From Algoriphagus sp. NG3 (GTDB taxonomy: Bacteria > Bacteroidota > Bacteroidia > Cytophagales > Cyclobacteriaceae), in NCBI RefSeq assembly GCF_034119865.1, contig NZ_CP139421.1, forward strand, positions 4,504,501-4,568,500: a stretch of 64,000 nucleotides of DNA, written 5' to 3'. The notes beneath the pieces are model-generated. The model was not told where the DNA came from. It made no database searches and saw only the letters and a program-made list of their open reading frames with translations. Below are positions 42,492 through 51,518 of the stretch, in pieces. The position numbers and the translations under genes were made by a program. The stretch's first letter is position 1. The number at the start of each line of letters is the position of its first letter.

Positions 42492-43409
42492 ATGACAGTC
42501 AATCTTTTTATCCCCACCCTGAATGCCGGTCCGATCTGGAAAGATGTCCTTGCAGGAATCGCTATACAAAACTACCCTATTTCCAGATTGGTAGTGATTG
42601 ATTCTGGTTCTACAGATGGCACCTTAGACCAAATCAATGAGGGTACTTGTGACCTGATCAAAATAGACAAGAGAGATTTTGATCATGGAGGTACCCGTCA
42701 GATGGCTGTGGAAAAATTCCCCGATGCGGATATTTTTGTTTTCCTCACCCAAGACGCAATTCTGGCGGAGCCAAATGCAATCGGGCTGATGGTGCAGGCT
42801 ATGGAAGAAAATCCTGAACTGGGAATGGTCTATGGCCGCCAACTTCCGCATAAAAATGCGAAGGTTTTGGAGACCCATGCTCGGCTATTTAACTACCCAG
42901 CCGAGTCCAAAATCAAGAGCATAGAAGATGCTGACCGCTACGGAATTAAGACGATTTCCTGCTCAAATTCTTTTGCGGCCTATAGAAAAACCGCTTTTTT
43001 TTCAGTCAATGGGTTCCCTAAGGGGGTTATTTTGGGCGAAGATGTGTTAATAGCAGGAAAAATGTTGCTTGATGGATGGAAAATGGCGTACCTTTCGGAC
43101 TCCAAAATACACCACTCACATGATTATTCGGCCATTGAAGAATTCAAGCGGTATTTTGATATCGGAGTATTCCATGTCAGCAACCCATGGATTTTTGAAA
43201 ACTTTGGTAGAGCAGAAAGTGAAGGCTTCAAATATCTCAAATCTGAACTCCAATATACTTTTAAACACAACCCTCTTTTAATTCCAAAATGCCTTATCGC
43301 TACAGGAGCTAAATTGATTGGCTATAAACTGGGACTTAATTATCAGTCAGTTCCTGTGAAACTCCGCAAGTCTTTCTCTATGACTAAAGCGTATTGGAGT
43401 AATAACTGA
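42492..43409 (+). CDS. GT2-family glycosyltransferase (rhamnosyltransferase-like)
   Basis: 305 residues. IPTLNAGPIWKDVLAGIAIQ and VVIDSGSTDGTLDQI are the GT2 N-terminal motifs, FVFLTQDAIL is the DxD-type site, and FILGEDVLIAGKML-type sequence (GVILGEDVLIAGKML) gives the ED base. It resembles the RfbF/WbbL rhamnosyltransferase branch. The gene starts 10 bases after the beta-helix stop. Confidence 0.9.
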   Translation: MTVNLFIPTLNAGPIWKDVLAGIAIQNYPISRLVVIDSGSTDGTLDQINEGTCDLIKIDKRDFDHGGTRQMAVEKFPDADIFVFLTQDAILAEPNAIGLMVQAMEENPELGMVYGRQLPHKNAKVLETHARLFNYPAESKIKSIEDADRYGIKTISCSNSFAAYRKTAFFSVNGFPKGVILGEDVLIAGKMLLDGWKMAYLSDSKIHHSHDYSAIEEFKRYFDIGVFHVSNPWIFENFGRAESEGFKYLKSELQYTFKHNPLLIPKCLIATGAKLIGYKLGLNYQSVPVKLRKSFSMTKAYWSNN

Positions 43410-43571
43410 AATTTCAGGTAATAACTCTCGCAATGTGGGGATCGCTTCCACATAAAATTTGTTAACAATTCCCCCAAAAGCCCCCAATTGACAGAAATAG
43501 CCTTGTTTTAGCTTGGCATCCCAATTGGATAATACCTAGCACGACAATGTTTGACTTAAAATATTAAAATA

Positions 43572-44291
43572 ATGATACGTAATTCCTCACACCAACAAGA
43601 GATTGTTTTCAAAGGCTACCAGTCGGGTCGGATGATCCCTGACCTGTTCACGCTTTCTAACATTTCGAGAAGCTCTGTTTCTCAAAAAATGAATGAGGGT
43701 ATAGAACTGACTACAAGATTTGCAAAAAGATCCTTCGACATTCTGTTTTCTTCTCTTGCAATCCTTACAGGTTTACCTGTATTTATAGCGTTAATCGTTA
43801 TCACCAAATTAACTTCAAAAGGTCCTGTCTTCTATAAGCAGGAAAGAATCGGAAGAAACGGACAGCCATTTCAAATTTTGAAATTCAGGAGTATGATTGT
43901 GGACTCAGAAGTTAATGGCCCACAGCTGACCAAGGATAATGATCCCCGAATCACCAAATGGGGCAACTTCATGAGAAAAACCCACTTGGATGAGCTTCCC
44001 CAATTCTTCAATGTACTGATGGGTGATATGTCTGTGGTGGGACCTAGACCGGAAAGAGCACATTTCATACAGCAAATCGTGGCTAGACAACCAGTTTACA
44101 CCCAGCTACTTACCATTCGCCCTGGTATCACTTCCATAGGACAGGTGGATTATGGCTATGCAGAGACTGTAGAGGAAATGTGTCAAAGAATGTATCTGGA
44201 CTTGAAATATTTGGGTCAGGTGAATCTTCTGACTGATCTGAAAGTCATCGGACAGACTATAATGACTATGGTTAACAAAAAAGGGAAATAA
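43572..44291 (+). CDS. Priming sugar-phosphate transferase (WcaJ/WbaP-type)
   Basis: 239 residues. RSFDILFSSLAILTGLPVFI membrane anchor at about 55-75, then the bacterial sugar transferase core: GPVFYKQERIGRNGQPF, KFRSMIVDSE, KTHLDELPQFFNVLMGDMSVVGPRPE, RPGITSIGQVDYGY. It transfers a sugar-1-phosphate to undecaprenyl phosphate, starting the repeat unit. A longer cytoplasmic N-terminus (about 50 residues) is free of the CoA-like extra domain. Last gene of the locus, after a 162-base gap. Confidence 0.93.
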   Translation: MIRNSSHQQEIVFKGYQSGRMIPDLFTLSNISRSSVSQKMNEGIELTTRFAKRSFDILFSSLAILTGLPVFIALIVITKLTSKGPVFYKQERIGRNGQPFQILKFRSMIVDSEVNGPQLTKDNDPRITKWGNFMRKTHLDELPQFFNVLMGDMSVVGPRPERAHFIQQIVARQPVYTQLLTIRPGITSIGQVDYGYAETVEEMCQRMYLDLKYLGQVNLLTDLKVIGQTIMTMVNKKGK

Positions 44292-44324
44292 GGTCATAAA
44301 AATTTAATTTTGACATCCCCATAT

Positions 44325-44357
44325 AATCGCCGGAGCTCATATTTCGGCGATTTTTTT
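44325..44357 (+). terminator. Terminator of the polysaccharide operon
   Basis: AATCGCCG (44325-44332) pairs with CGGCGATT (44345-44352), loop of 12 bases, followed by seven T residues. Lies 33 bases after the priming transferase stop. Confidence 0.85.
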
Positions 44358-44468
44358 GTGCCTCTCTAGGAAAGTAATACAACAACTCATGTAAAAAATC
44401 TCATTTTCTTAAAAGGAGTTCCTATTTTAGAACTACAAACAAAAGCTTATATAAATCCCCCGATTGAA

Positions 44469-44879
44469 ATGAAAAAACCGGTTATAGAAGATTTAGGAAT
44501 GTTATTGATGCGAATAGGGGCTGGAGGTATGATTTTAACCCACGGATATCCCAAGTTAATGAGGTTTTTCGGTGACGAGCCAATTAAATTCATGGATTTT
44601 CTTGGGTTAGGATCCACGGTATCCTTGGCTCTGGCTGTCTTTGCCGAGTTTGTATGTGCAATACTCGTTATCATCGGATTTAAAACCAGATTAGCCACTA
44701 TCCCCTTGATTATCACTATGCTTACCGCCGCATTTGTGGCTCATGCCTCGGATCCATTCGGAAGAAAAGAATTACCTCTTCTTTACTGCGTTATCTTTGC
44801 GGCAATCCTCATCTTTGGTGGTGGCAAATTTTCTATTGATGGAATGAAAAACAGCAAATCTGCTTATTATAAAAGCTAA
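44469..44879 (+). CDS. DoxX-family membrane protein
   Basis: 136 residues with four membrane helices. The N-terminus LGMLLMRIGAGGMILTHGYPKLMRFFG and the following AEFVCAILVIIGFKTRLATI are DoxX signatures. Family members are linked to redox or quinone-related membrane functions without a firm single activity. Its stop overlaps the stop of the convergent PQQ-dehydrogenase gene by 4 bases. Confidence 0.9.
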   Translation: MKKPVIEDLGMLLMRIGAGGMILTHGYPKLMRFFGDEPIKFMDFLGLGSTVSLALAVFAEFVCAILVIIGFKTRLATIPLIITMLTAAFVAHASDPFGRKELPLLYCVIFAAILIFGGGKFSIDGMKNSKSAYYKS

Positions 44880-46993
44880 TCCGGGAGGGAAAAAGCCACA
44901 TATTCATCTCCACTTTTTGTCCCTTTTCCCCCACCACATGCGACAACAATATACTGCTTGCCTCCTATTTCATAGACAGCAGGTGTGGCATGTCCTGAAG
45001 CTGACAGCTTAGCTTCCCAGAGAACCACACCAGTATCTTTATCAAATGCCCTGATTTTTTCATCTTTGGTAGCCGCAATGAATAACACCCCTCCTGCTGT
45101 AGTCACTGGACCACCATAATTCTCAGTACCAGTCGGGGCAAGCCCCTGTACACTCAACGAGTCAATCTCTCCCAGAGTCACCTGCCATTTTTTCTTACCT
45201 GAATTCATATCAATAGCCGTTAGCAGACCCCAGGGAGGATTAGACCCATAAATACCTTCCTTCGTCGTCAGTTTTTTATACCCATCCATATAATAGCGGG
45301 GAAAAAGTTGCTGGATCCCCCCCTCCAATTCTTGTTTATCCCCCTCATCAGCCGCCTTGTCCAGCAAGTACTCTAAAATCACCTTTCTGTTTTCAGTAGA
45401 AATATGATCAAAAGCCGGCATTGCGCCCCTTCCTTTGCGAAGCAAAAGATCCAAGGAATCATAAGTGAATTTTTCTTTAACATCAAGCAAGCCCGGAATA
45501 GCGGGAGGATTGCCTTTTCGGTCTATCCCATGGCAGTTACCGCAATAATTAGTAAAAACTGATTTACCTACATTTTCAAAATCAGCATTTGGAGTCATTG
45601 CGATCATCCACGGAATCTGATTGGCGTTCACATACATGGTCTGTGTCTCAGGATCAAAGGAAGCCCCTCCCCACTCTCCTCCACCGTCCATTCCTGGGAA
45701 AAGCACAATAGGCCTGTCTGGATGAGGCGGTGCCCAGGTATCACCATAGATAGCCCCTTCCAGCTGGCTTCGGATATCTGCCTCCCAGTCCGAACGAAGA
45801 TTTAAGATGCTGCTTTCGTCAAACACCATTTTCATAAAAGGTTCTGGTAGGCTCGGGATGGGCTGTGTTGCTGAAGTAAATTCCCCTGGCATGTCGGTCT
45901 GCGTCACGACAGTTTCCTTAATGGGCCAAATCGGTTTGCCAGTCATCCGATCAAACACATATGTCATCCCCTGCTTGGAGATTTGGGCAACAGCATCTAT
46001 CCATTCCCCATCCTTTCGAATTCGGATAAGATTGGGATTGGCAGGAAAATCCCGGTCCCAAATATCATGGTGAACAGCTTGAAAGTGCCAAATCCGTTCA
46101 CCTGTCTGGGCATTTAATGCTATCAGTGAGTTTGCAAACAGATTATCGCCTTTGCGATAGCCGCCCCAAAAATCATAAGTCGCAGAACCGGTGGGTACAA
46201 AGACAATACCCCGTTCCTGGTCCACAGTCATCCCCGCCCAGTTATTTGCACCGCCGATTTGCTTGATAGTGGCTGGATCCCAAGTCTCATATCCCAACTC
46301 GCCTTCTTGGGGAATTGTATGAAATATCCACTCTCTTTTACCTGTCCGGATGTTATAGGCGCGGATATGACCTGGAGCGGCGTCCAATCCTTCAGAAAGC
46401 CTCATCCCGATGATCAACAGATCACCGTAAACCACACCGGGGGCATTGGCAACTATCATAAAGTCCTCCCGTCCAGTATCCAATCCTTTCCGAAGATCAA
46501 CTTTCCCCTGCTCTCCAAAGCCCATAATTGGCTCACCAGTCTCTGCGGACACTGCCATCAGCCAGTTTCCGGCACCAAACAAAATCCTCTTGTCCTCACC
46601 ATCCTCCCAATAACTTACTCCGCGGTTTGTACCTGCCCAAGAATTTTCCCCTCCAAGTACCTGAAATGGATCAAATCTCCAAACTTCATTGCCCGTAGCT
46701 GCATTCAATGCAAAAACGTTCAATGTCGGTGTGGAGCCGTAAAGCAATCCATTAACAACAATAGGCTGGCATTGGATCTGAGAACTTGTAGTGGCATCTC
46801 CGGTTTTATACGTCCAGGCCACTTCAAGCTGGGAGACATTCTCTTTATTTATCTGCGTCAAAGCAGAGTATCTAGAACCGTCCGATGGGCCACCGTAATG
46901 GGACCAGTCTTTATAATCTATTTCTGTAGTCTTGGTATGGCATGATGAAAAAAGAAAAAGGACGCCAATAGTGAGGGTGAAAAGAGATTTCAT
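44876..46993 (-). CDS. PQQ-dependent dehydrogenase with C-type haem domain
   Basis: 705 residues. Lipoprotein signal ending LFLFSSCHT (Cys18). An eight-bladed propeller type sequence with WAGTNRGVSYWED, GAGNWLMAVSAETG, WAGMTVDQERGIVFVPTGS and WIMAMTPN is typical of membrane-anchored glucose/quinate-type PQQ dehydrogenases. A cytochrome-c motif NYCGNCHG (CXXCH, about residue 483) is inserted before the last blades. It oxidises a sugar or alcohol in the periplasm and passes electrons to the respiratory chain. Substrate not readable; no PQQ synthesis genes in the window. Confidence 0.9.
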   Translation of the reverse strand: MKSLFTLTIGVLFLFSSCHTKTTEIDYKDWSHYGGPSDGSRYSALTQINKENVSQLEVAWTYKTGDATTSSQIQCQPIVVNGLLYGSTPTLNVFALNAATGNEVWRFDPFQVLGGENSWAGTNRGVSYWEDGEDKRILFGAGNWLMAVSAETGEPIMGFGEQGKVDLRKGLDTGREDFMIVANAPGVVYGDLLIIGMRLSEGLDAAPGHIRAYNIRTGKREWIFHTIPQEGELGYETWDPATIKQIGGANNWAGMTVDQERGIVFVPTGSATYDFWGGYRKGDNLFANSLIALNAQTGERIWHFQAVHHDIWDRDFPANPNLIRIRKDGEWIDAVAQISKQGMTYVFDRMTGKPIWPIKETVVTQTDMPGEFTSATQPIPSLPEPFMKMVFDESSILNLRSDWEADIRSQLEGAIYGDTWAPPHPDRPIVLFPGMDGGGEWGGASFDPETQTMYVNANQIPWMIAMTPNADFENVGKSVFTNYCGNCHGIDRKGNPPAIPGLLDVKEKFTYDSLDLLLRKGRGAMPAFDHISTENRKVILEYLLDKAADEGDKQELEGGIQQLFPRYYMDGYKKLTTKEGIYGSNPPWGLLTAIDMNSGKKKWQVTLGEIDSLSVQGLAPTGTENYGGPVTTAGGVLFIAATKDEKIRAFDKDTGVVLWEAKLSASGHATPAVYEIGGKQYIVVACGGGKGTKSGDEYVAFSLPD

Positions 46994-47219
46994 AAATAGG
47001 TTAGGCTGGGTTTAAGAGCAAAATATCGGCAATTACTGGCGAAGGAAAAAATGGTTTATTTATCCGAATGTGCTTAGCTACTAAAGGTGAAAATATCAGA
47101 TCATGAAGGTTCAATTTACTGTGACAACCCCTTTTCAAATGGAGTAAGGGGATTGTTTATAATTTGATTCAAATACCATTGAACCTACTTATGGAGAAGT
47201 GACTTAACAACAGTTAATT

Positions 47220-48485
47220 TTATTTCTTCGAAAAAACCGTGTGAACGCCATAAATGACAAAGCCCAGAGCAGTCCAGAGCGCCATATCCACGATCTCATT
47301 CCATTGAGTGCTACTCAAAAGCCAAATCGTAGCGGCCATCCCCGCTATTGCCAATGGAATCCCAAACCTCAATTTATAATAATCAGCATCAGGTTGGCTT
47401 TTGCGCAGGCGGATCAAAGCCCCACAAACCAATAAATAAATCAGCAGCCGGGCAATAACAGAAATAGCCAGCGAACCCATAAAGTCCCAGACTATAGCCA
47501 CAATGATAATCAAAAAAGAAAAGAATAAAACCGCTACAGAAGGGGTACGAAACCGGGGATGAACAAAGGAAAATATTTCAGGGAATTGCTTGGATTCACT
47601 TAGTGCAAAGGGCAGCCTGGAACCACTGAGAATCTGAACATTTAGCGTACCCAGAATCGATATTATAGCCCCAATGGTAATAAACAGGCCGCCTCCGTAA
47701 CCAAGAATCCGGGATGCTGCATCAGCTAAAGGTTTGTCTGAAGTAGCCAAATCAGGAAGCGTACCTATCGCCACCACTTGGATCAGCACATAGAAAACAG
47801 CTATAATCAATGCTCCGGTCATCAGAGCAAAGGGAAGATTTTTACGTGGGTTTTCCACCTCACCGGAAATCACCAAACCAGCCTCAAAGCCACCAAAAGC
47901 AAAAATCAGCAACAGAGCAGTATTGGCAAATTCAGGCATAGGAGGAGGGACACTGAAATCAAAAGCTTCAGCATTGAGGAAGAAAAGGCCAACTACAATA
48001 AAAAGCGTAAGAGGAACCAGTTTGGATATGGTGAGAAGATTTGTCGTGCGTGTGGAATCTTTAATTCCCAGCAGATTAATCCCTGTCAAAAGCCCGGTAA
48101 TGCCTACAATCATCACAATTCTCATCCATTCCTCCTGAAAAACAGGAGAGAAGAAGGACATGTAAATTACCAATAAGTTCACTAAGGTAGCATAGCTAAA
48201 AAGCCTCGTCAACATCAGCACCCAACCTACGGCAAAAGCGGGCAGCCGACCAAATGCTTCCTTAATATACAGATAAGGCCCACCCGTCCTGTCAAATCTC
48301 GAACTCACTTCCATAAAAACCAATATCAGCACCAGCATGACCACTGCACATACGCCAAAAGCCAGCAAAGAGTAAGGGCCAGACAATGCAAATGCTTTTG
48401 CCGGAAGCCCAAAAATCCCGGCTCCAATGACAGAATTGATAATCAAAAAAACCAGATCCCATCGACGGATTCCTCTCTTTAACAT
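47220..48485 (-). CDS. Amino acid permease (APC superfamily)
   Basis: 421 residues from ATG at 48485; an upstream in-frame ATG at 48539 adds 18 residues without membrane character. The first helix INSVIGAGIFGLPAKAFAL carries the APC signature GAGIFG, and about 12 helices follow. FAFGGFEAGLVISGEVENP in helix 6 is the usual consensus. Transports an amino acid or polyamine across the inner membrane; substrate unknown. Lies alone on the reverse strand. Confidence 0.92.
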   Translation of the reverse strand: MLKRGIRRWDLVFLIINSVIGAGIFGLPAKAFALSGPYSLLAFGVCAVVMLVLILVFMEVSSRFDRTGGPYLYIKEAFGRLPAFAVGWVLMLTRLFSYATLVNLLVIYMSFFSPVFQEEWMRIVMIVGITGLLTGINLLGIKDSTRTTNLLTISKLVPLTLFIVVGLFFLNAEAFDFSVPPPMPEFANTALLLIFAFGGFEAGLVISGEVENPRKNLPFALMTGALIIAVFYVLIQVVAIGTLPDLATSDKPLADAASRILGYGGGLFITIGAIISILGTLNVQILSGSRLPFALSESKQFPEIFSFVHPRFRTPSVAVLFFSFLIIIVAIVWDFMGSLAISVIARLLIYLLVCGALIRLRKSQPDADYYKLRFGIPLAIAGMAATIWLLSSTQWNEIVDMALWTALGFVIYGVHTVFSKK

Positions 48486-48840
48486 AGTGTGGATTAAGGT
48501 GATTAAGTGTTTAAAGTAGCTAGAAAAAACTAGGAGCAATAATCAAAGTCAGATTTCAATACTAAAAATTTGATAACTGGCACCTTACCCCCGAACTGCA
48601 TGTGAAAATTACAAATTTGACTTCTGGCCACCAGCACACTAGGTGATCTGCAATTCATCCACATCACCACAATGAGTGAGAACCTCCTAACCAAAAGCCG
48701 CTTTTCAACCTCGGCAACCCTGACCAGATCTTAAATGAAAATGTTTTTCATTTATCATAATTATATGCTCTTCTATCAATAAAGCATTGGTTTTCTGGCA
48801 AATCTTCCTGAATTTAATAGAATACAAAATCCAGATCATC
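48486..48840. other. Divergent intergenic region, 355 bp
   Basis: Between the permease (reverse) and a secreted protein (forward). It holds an inverted repeat TAAATGAAAA / TTTTCATTTA with 3-base loop at 48732-48754, a possible operator. I see no gene or RNA in the rest. Confidence 0.4.
48732..48754. repeat. Inverted repeat, possible operator
   Basis: Ten-base arms TAAATGAAAA and TTTTCATTTA around TGT, 87 bases before the start at 48841. Perfect pairing; AT-rich, so chance occurrence cannot be ruled out. Confidence 0.4.
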
Positions 48841-49581
48841 ATGAAAGCACTTTCCTTTTTAGTTTCAGCATTGTTTTTCTTTTCTGTGGCTTCTGCACAG
48901 ACATTGGAGGGAGCCTGGAAACTCACCCATCAGGACGGCCAGAAAGTGGAGGATATGGAATACATCAAAGTCTATCAGGATGATTATTTCGCATTTGGTG
49001 CCAAACAGGTAAAGGACAATCATTTTGTAGGTGCGGGCGGCGGGCCATTTCTCTATGAAGAGGGAAAATATCTGGAAACACTTGATTTCTTTACCCTGGA
49101 TCCGTCTCAGGTGGGGAAAACAAACAAATACAAACTGGACTGGGTAAATGGAAAGATGGTGATCTCCTCAGAAATCAACGGAAAAATGCTGGTAGAAATC
49201 TGGGAAAGATTATCTGATGCTAAGGATGATCTCACCGGTAACTGGGTAATCACTGGTAGAAAACGTGGCGAAGAAATCTCCAGATCAACTCCCGGAGCGA
49301 GAAGAACCGTAAAAATCCTCAGTGGAGGAAGATTCCAGTGGATAGCATTTAATTCTGAGACAAAAGAATTCTCCGGAACCGGGGGAGGAACGTATACGGC
49401 CAAAGGAGGGAAATACATAGAGAACATCACGTTCTTTTCCCGTGACGATAGCCGTGTAGGAGCCAGTCTGGATTTCAATTATGAAGTAATTGATGGGGAA
49501 TGGCACCACAGTGGACTGAGCTCCAAAGGGGATCCAATATATGAGATATGGACACCTTATACGATTGGGTATAAAAAGTGA
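48841..49581 (+). CDS. Secreted protein with two tandem lipocalin-like domains
   Basis: 246 residues from ATG at 48841, whose signal peptide (LVSALFFFSVASAQ) fits; an upstream in-frame start at 48787 does not begin with one. The mature part has two similar halves: GAWKLTHQDGQKVED...FFTLDPSQVG (about 24-130) and GNWVITGRKRGEEIS...FFSRDDSRVG (about 137-240). Each contains an FVGAGGGPF / FSGTGGGTY glycine loop and an IWERL / IWTPY ending. This duplication is direct sequence evidence. Bacteroidota 'membrane or secreted' proteins of DUF4488-like type match; function unknown. Confidence 0.85.
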   Translation: MKALSFLVSALFFFSVASAQTLEGAWKLTHQDGQKVEDMEYIKVYQDDYFAFGAKQVKDNHFVGAGGGPFLYEEGKYLETLDFFTLDPSQVGKTNKYKLDWVNGKMVISSEINGKMLVEIWERLSDAKDDLTGNWVITGRKRGEEISRSTPGARRTVKILSGGRFQWIAFNSETKEFSGTGGGTYTAKGGKYIENITFFSRDDSRVGASLDFNYEVIDGEWHHSGLSSKGDPIYEIWTPYTIGYKK

Positions 49582-49637
49582 TTTTGTCAACTTCTTTTAA
49601 ATTGCAACATCTCCTAAAGTTCAATACAGAATTTTAA

Positions 49638-50297
49638 ATGGTTAATTCAATTGCTGAAAAATCACCGTATCTAGCAGATGTAATTCGCTTTTTCATAAAA
49701 CCAGAGCTATACCTACCCGCAAAAAAATCTTCGTTCAAGGACTTCCTACTCCTTGGGTTTGCAAATTTCATACTTATAGTTCCTGTATTGCTATTTGTTG
49801 ACTTCTTTACAGGTGATAGATTTGACTCGATGGTTTTTGATGATCTTGAAGATAATCCTTATCTATTGCTATTTGCGGTAGCTATCCTCGCTCCAATCTT
49901 AGAAGAAGTGCTTTTCAGATATCATCAAAACAGAAAATATTTCTCGATAATATTTACGTTAACAGTAGCTGCTTTGGTGTCAATAGAGGTTCACTCTTTT
50001 ATACTATACGTTACCTACTTGTTTGTCTTGTTAGGCTTTAAAATCTCTAAGAAAGCCATTCCAATTCCTCTAATGGTATATTTTACCTCTGGGTTTTTCG
50101 CTCTGGTCCACCTTACCAATTATATAGGAGTAGATTGGTGGATCGATTTCTATTGGGCTCCGTTATTGGTCTTTTCGCAATTCATAGGGGGAATAGTCCT
50201 AAGTTTTATTCGATTGCATGAAGGACTTTTTAAAGCAATGTTATTTCACGCAATGTGGAATGGTTTTTTTTCTCTAGTTCTATTCTTGCCTGATTAA
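49638..50297 (+). CDS. CPBP-family intramembrane metalloprotease
   Basis: 219 residues with six or more membrane helices. The three CPBP motifs are present: EEVLFR (residues about 91-96), FFALVHL and LFHAMWNG. Members include Rce1-like proteases and bacteriocin immunity proteins (Abi family). No prenylation or bacteriocin genes lie alongside, so its role is open. Ends with a strong terminator. Confidence 0.88.
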   Translation: MVNSIAEKSPYLADVIRFFIKPELYLPAKKSSFKDFLLLGFANFILIVPVLLFVDFFTGDRFDSMVFDDLEDNPYLLLFAVAILAPILEEVLFRYHQNRKYFSIIFTLTVAALVSIEVHSFILYVTYLFVLLGFKISKKAIPIPLMVYFTSGFFALVHLTNYIGVDWWIDFYWAPLLVFSQFIGGIVLSFIRLHEGLFKAMLFHAMWNGFFSLVLFLPD

Positions 50298-50302
50298 ATA
50301 AA

Positions 50303-50329
50303 AAAAAGGAGCCTTTTAACCTCCTTTTT
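50303..50329. terminator. Bidirectional terminator between convergent genes
   Basis: AAAAAGGAG pairs with CTCCTTTTT around a 9-base loop, between the CPBP gene and the cysteine desulfurase gene that ends at 50336 on the reverse strand. Confidence 0.85.
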
Positions 50330-50335
50330 GTTTTC

Positions 50336-51478
50336 TTATGCTTCTACTGCGTATAGTTCTTTCAATTTGCCAACAGTGTAATCTACTTCCTCAATGGTAT
50401 TAAAACGGCTGAAGGAGAATCTCACTGCATCTCTTTCCGGCGTATGATGGATCGCCCTCAAAACATGCGAACCTACGGTAGCTCCCGAACTGCAAGCCGA
50501 TCCTCCAGAAGCAGAAATGCCTTCCAGATCAAGATTGAACAGCAACATCCCACTATTCGCTTCAGATGGCGGCAGACTTACACTTAACACGGTGTAAAGG
50601 CTTTTATCTAAATCCGCGGACAATCCATTGAATCCCACTCCAGGGATTTCCTGTATAAGGCTTTGGATAAAGTGCTTTTTGATGGCTTCTACATGTGCCT
50701 GATGCCCTGCCATATCCTCATAGGCGATTTCCAAAGCTTTGGCAATGCCGATGATTCCAATCACATTTTCGGTTCCACCACGCATATTTCTCTCCTGGGC
50801 TCCTCCGTGGATCAAAGGATGGATTTTTTTATCTTTTTTCACATATAAAAATCCAGAACCTTTAGGCCCGTGGAATTTATGTCCTCCAGCCACTACAGCA
50901 TCAACAGGAAGCGATTTTAGATCATGTACATAATGCCCCATGGTCTGAACCGTATCCGAATGGAAAAATGCACCGTATTCTTTAGCAAGTGACCCAATAC
51001 GAGCTAAATCGTTCAGATTACCAATCTCATTATTTGCATGCATCAAGGAAACCATGCTGTTTGGGTTGGCTTTTAACAATTCTTCGAGTTGGTCCATATC
51101 CAGTTCCCCTTGCTCATTTACATCCAGCTTGCTCAGCTTGATGTGTCCTTTTTTCTCACACATCTCCAGTGTATGCAGAACGGCATGGTGTTCCAGAGGA
51201 GAAGTGATCGCATGGGTAATCCCATGGCTCTCTATGCCGCATACTATGGCTGTATTATCTGCTTCAGTACCACCTGAAGTAAAGAATATTTCTGAGGGAG
51301 TTACATTTAATAACTCGGCAACTTTCTTACGGGATCGCTCTATAGCAGTCCTTACTTCTCTGCCAAAGCTATGGACAGAGGAAGGATTGCCATAATGATT
51401 TCTCATAAAAGGAATCATGGCATCAATCACCCGATCATCCATTGCAGTGGTGGCTGCATTATCTAAATAAACTTTCAT
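50336..51478 (-). CDS. Cysteine desulfurase
   Basis: 380 residues, PLP-dependent class V fold. PLP lysine Lys201 in GGHKFHGPKG and catalytic Cys329 in GGSACSSGATVG. The N-terminus YLDNAATTAMDD and TSGGTEADN are family signatures. It moves sulfur from cysteine to iron-sulfur cluster assembly or thiolation pathways. The loop around the catalytic Cys is long with SACSSG, as in the IscS/NifS group. No scaffold genes beside it, so IscS versus NifS is open. Confidence 0.95.
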   Translation of the reverse strand: MKVYLDNAATTAMDDRVIDAMIPFMRNHYGNPSSVHSFGREVRTAIERSRKKVAELLNVTPSEIFFTSGGTEADNTAIVCGIESHGITHAITSPLEHHAVLHTLEMCEKKGHIKLSKLDVNEQGELDMDQLEELLKANPNSMVSLMHANNEIGNLNDLARIGSLAKEYGAFFHSDTVQTMGHYVHDLKSLPVDAVVAGGHKFHGPKGSGFLYVKKDKKIHPLIHGGAQERNMRGGTENVIGIIGIAKALEIAYEDMAGHQAHVEAIKKHFIQSLIQEIPGVGFNGLSADLDKSLYTVLSVSLPPSEANSGMLLFNLDLEGISASGGSACSSGATVGSHVLRAIHHTPERDAVRFSFSRFNTIEEVDYTVGKLKELYAVEA

Positions 51479-51518
51479 TGTACTCTAATTGGGTTGTATA
51501 TTCTTGGATAGTGCGGGC

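Noticed and set aside
46259..46945. 228-codon forward frame within the PQQ dehydrogenase gene
   Set aside because: Antisense to an intact gene with clear motifs; no independent support.
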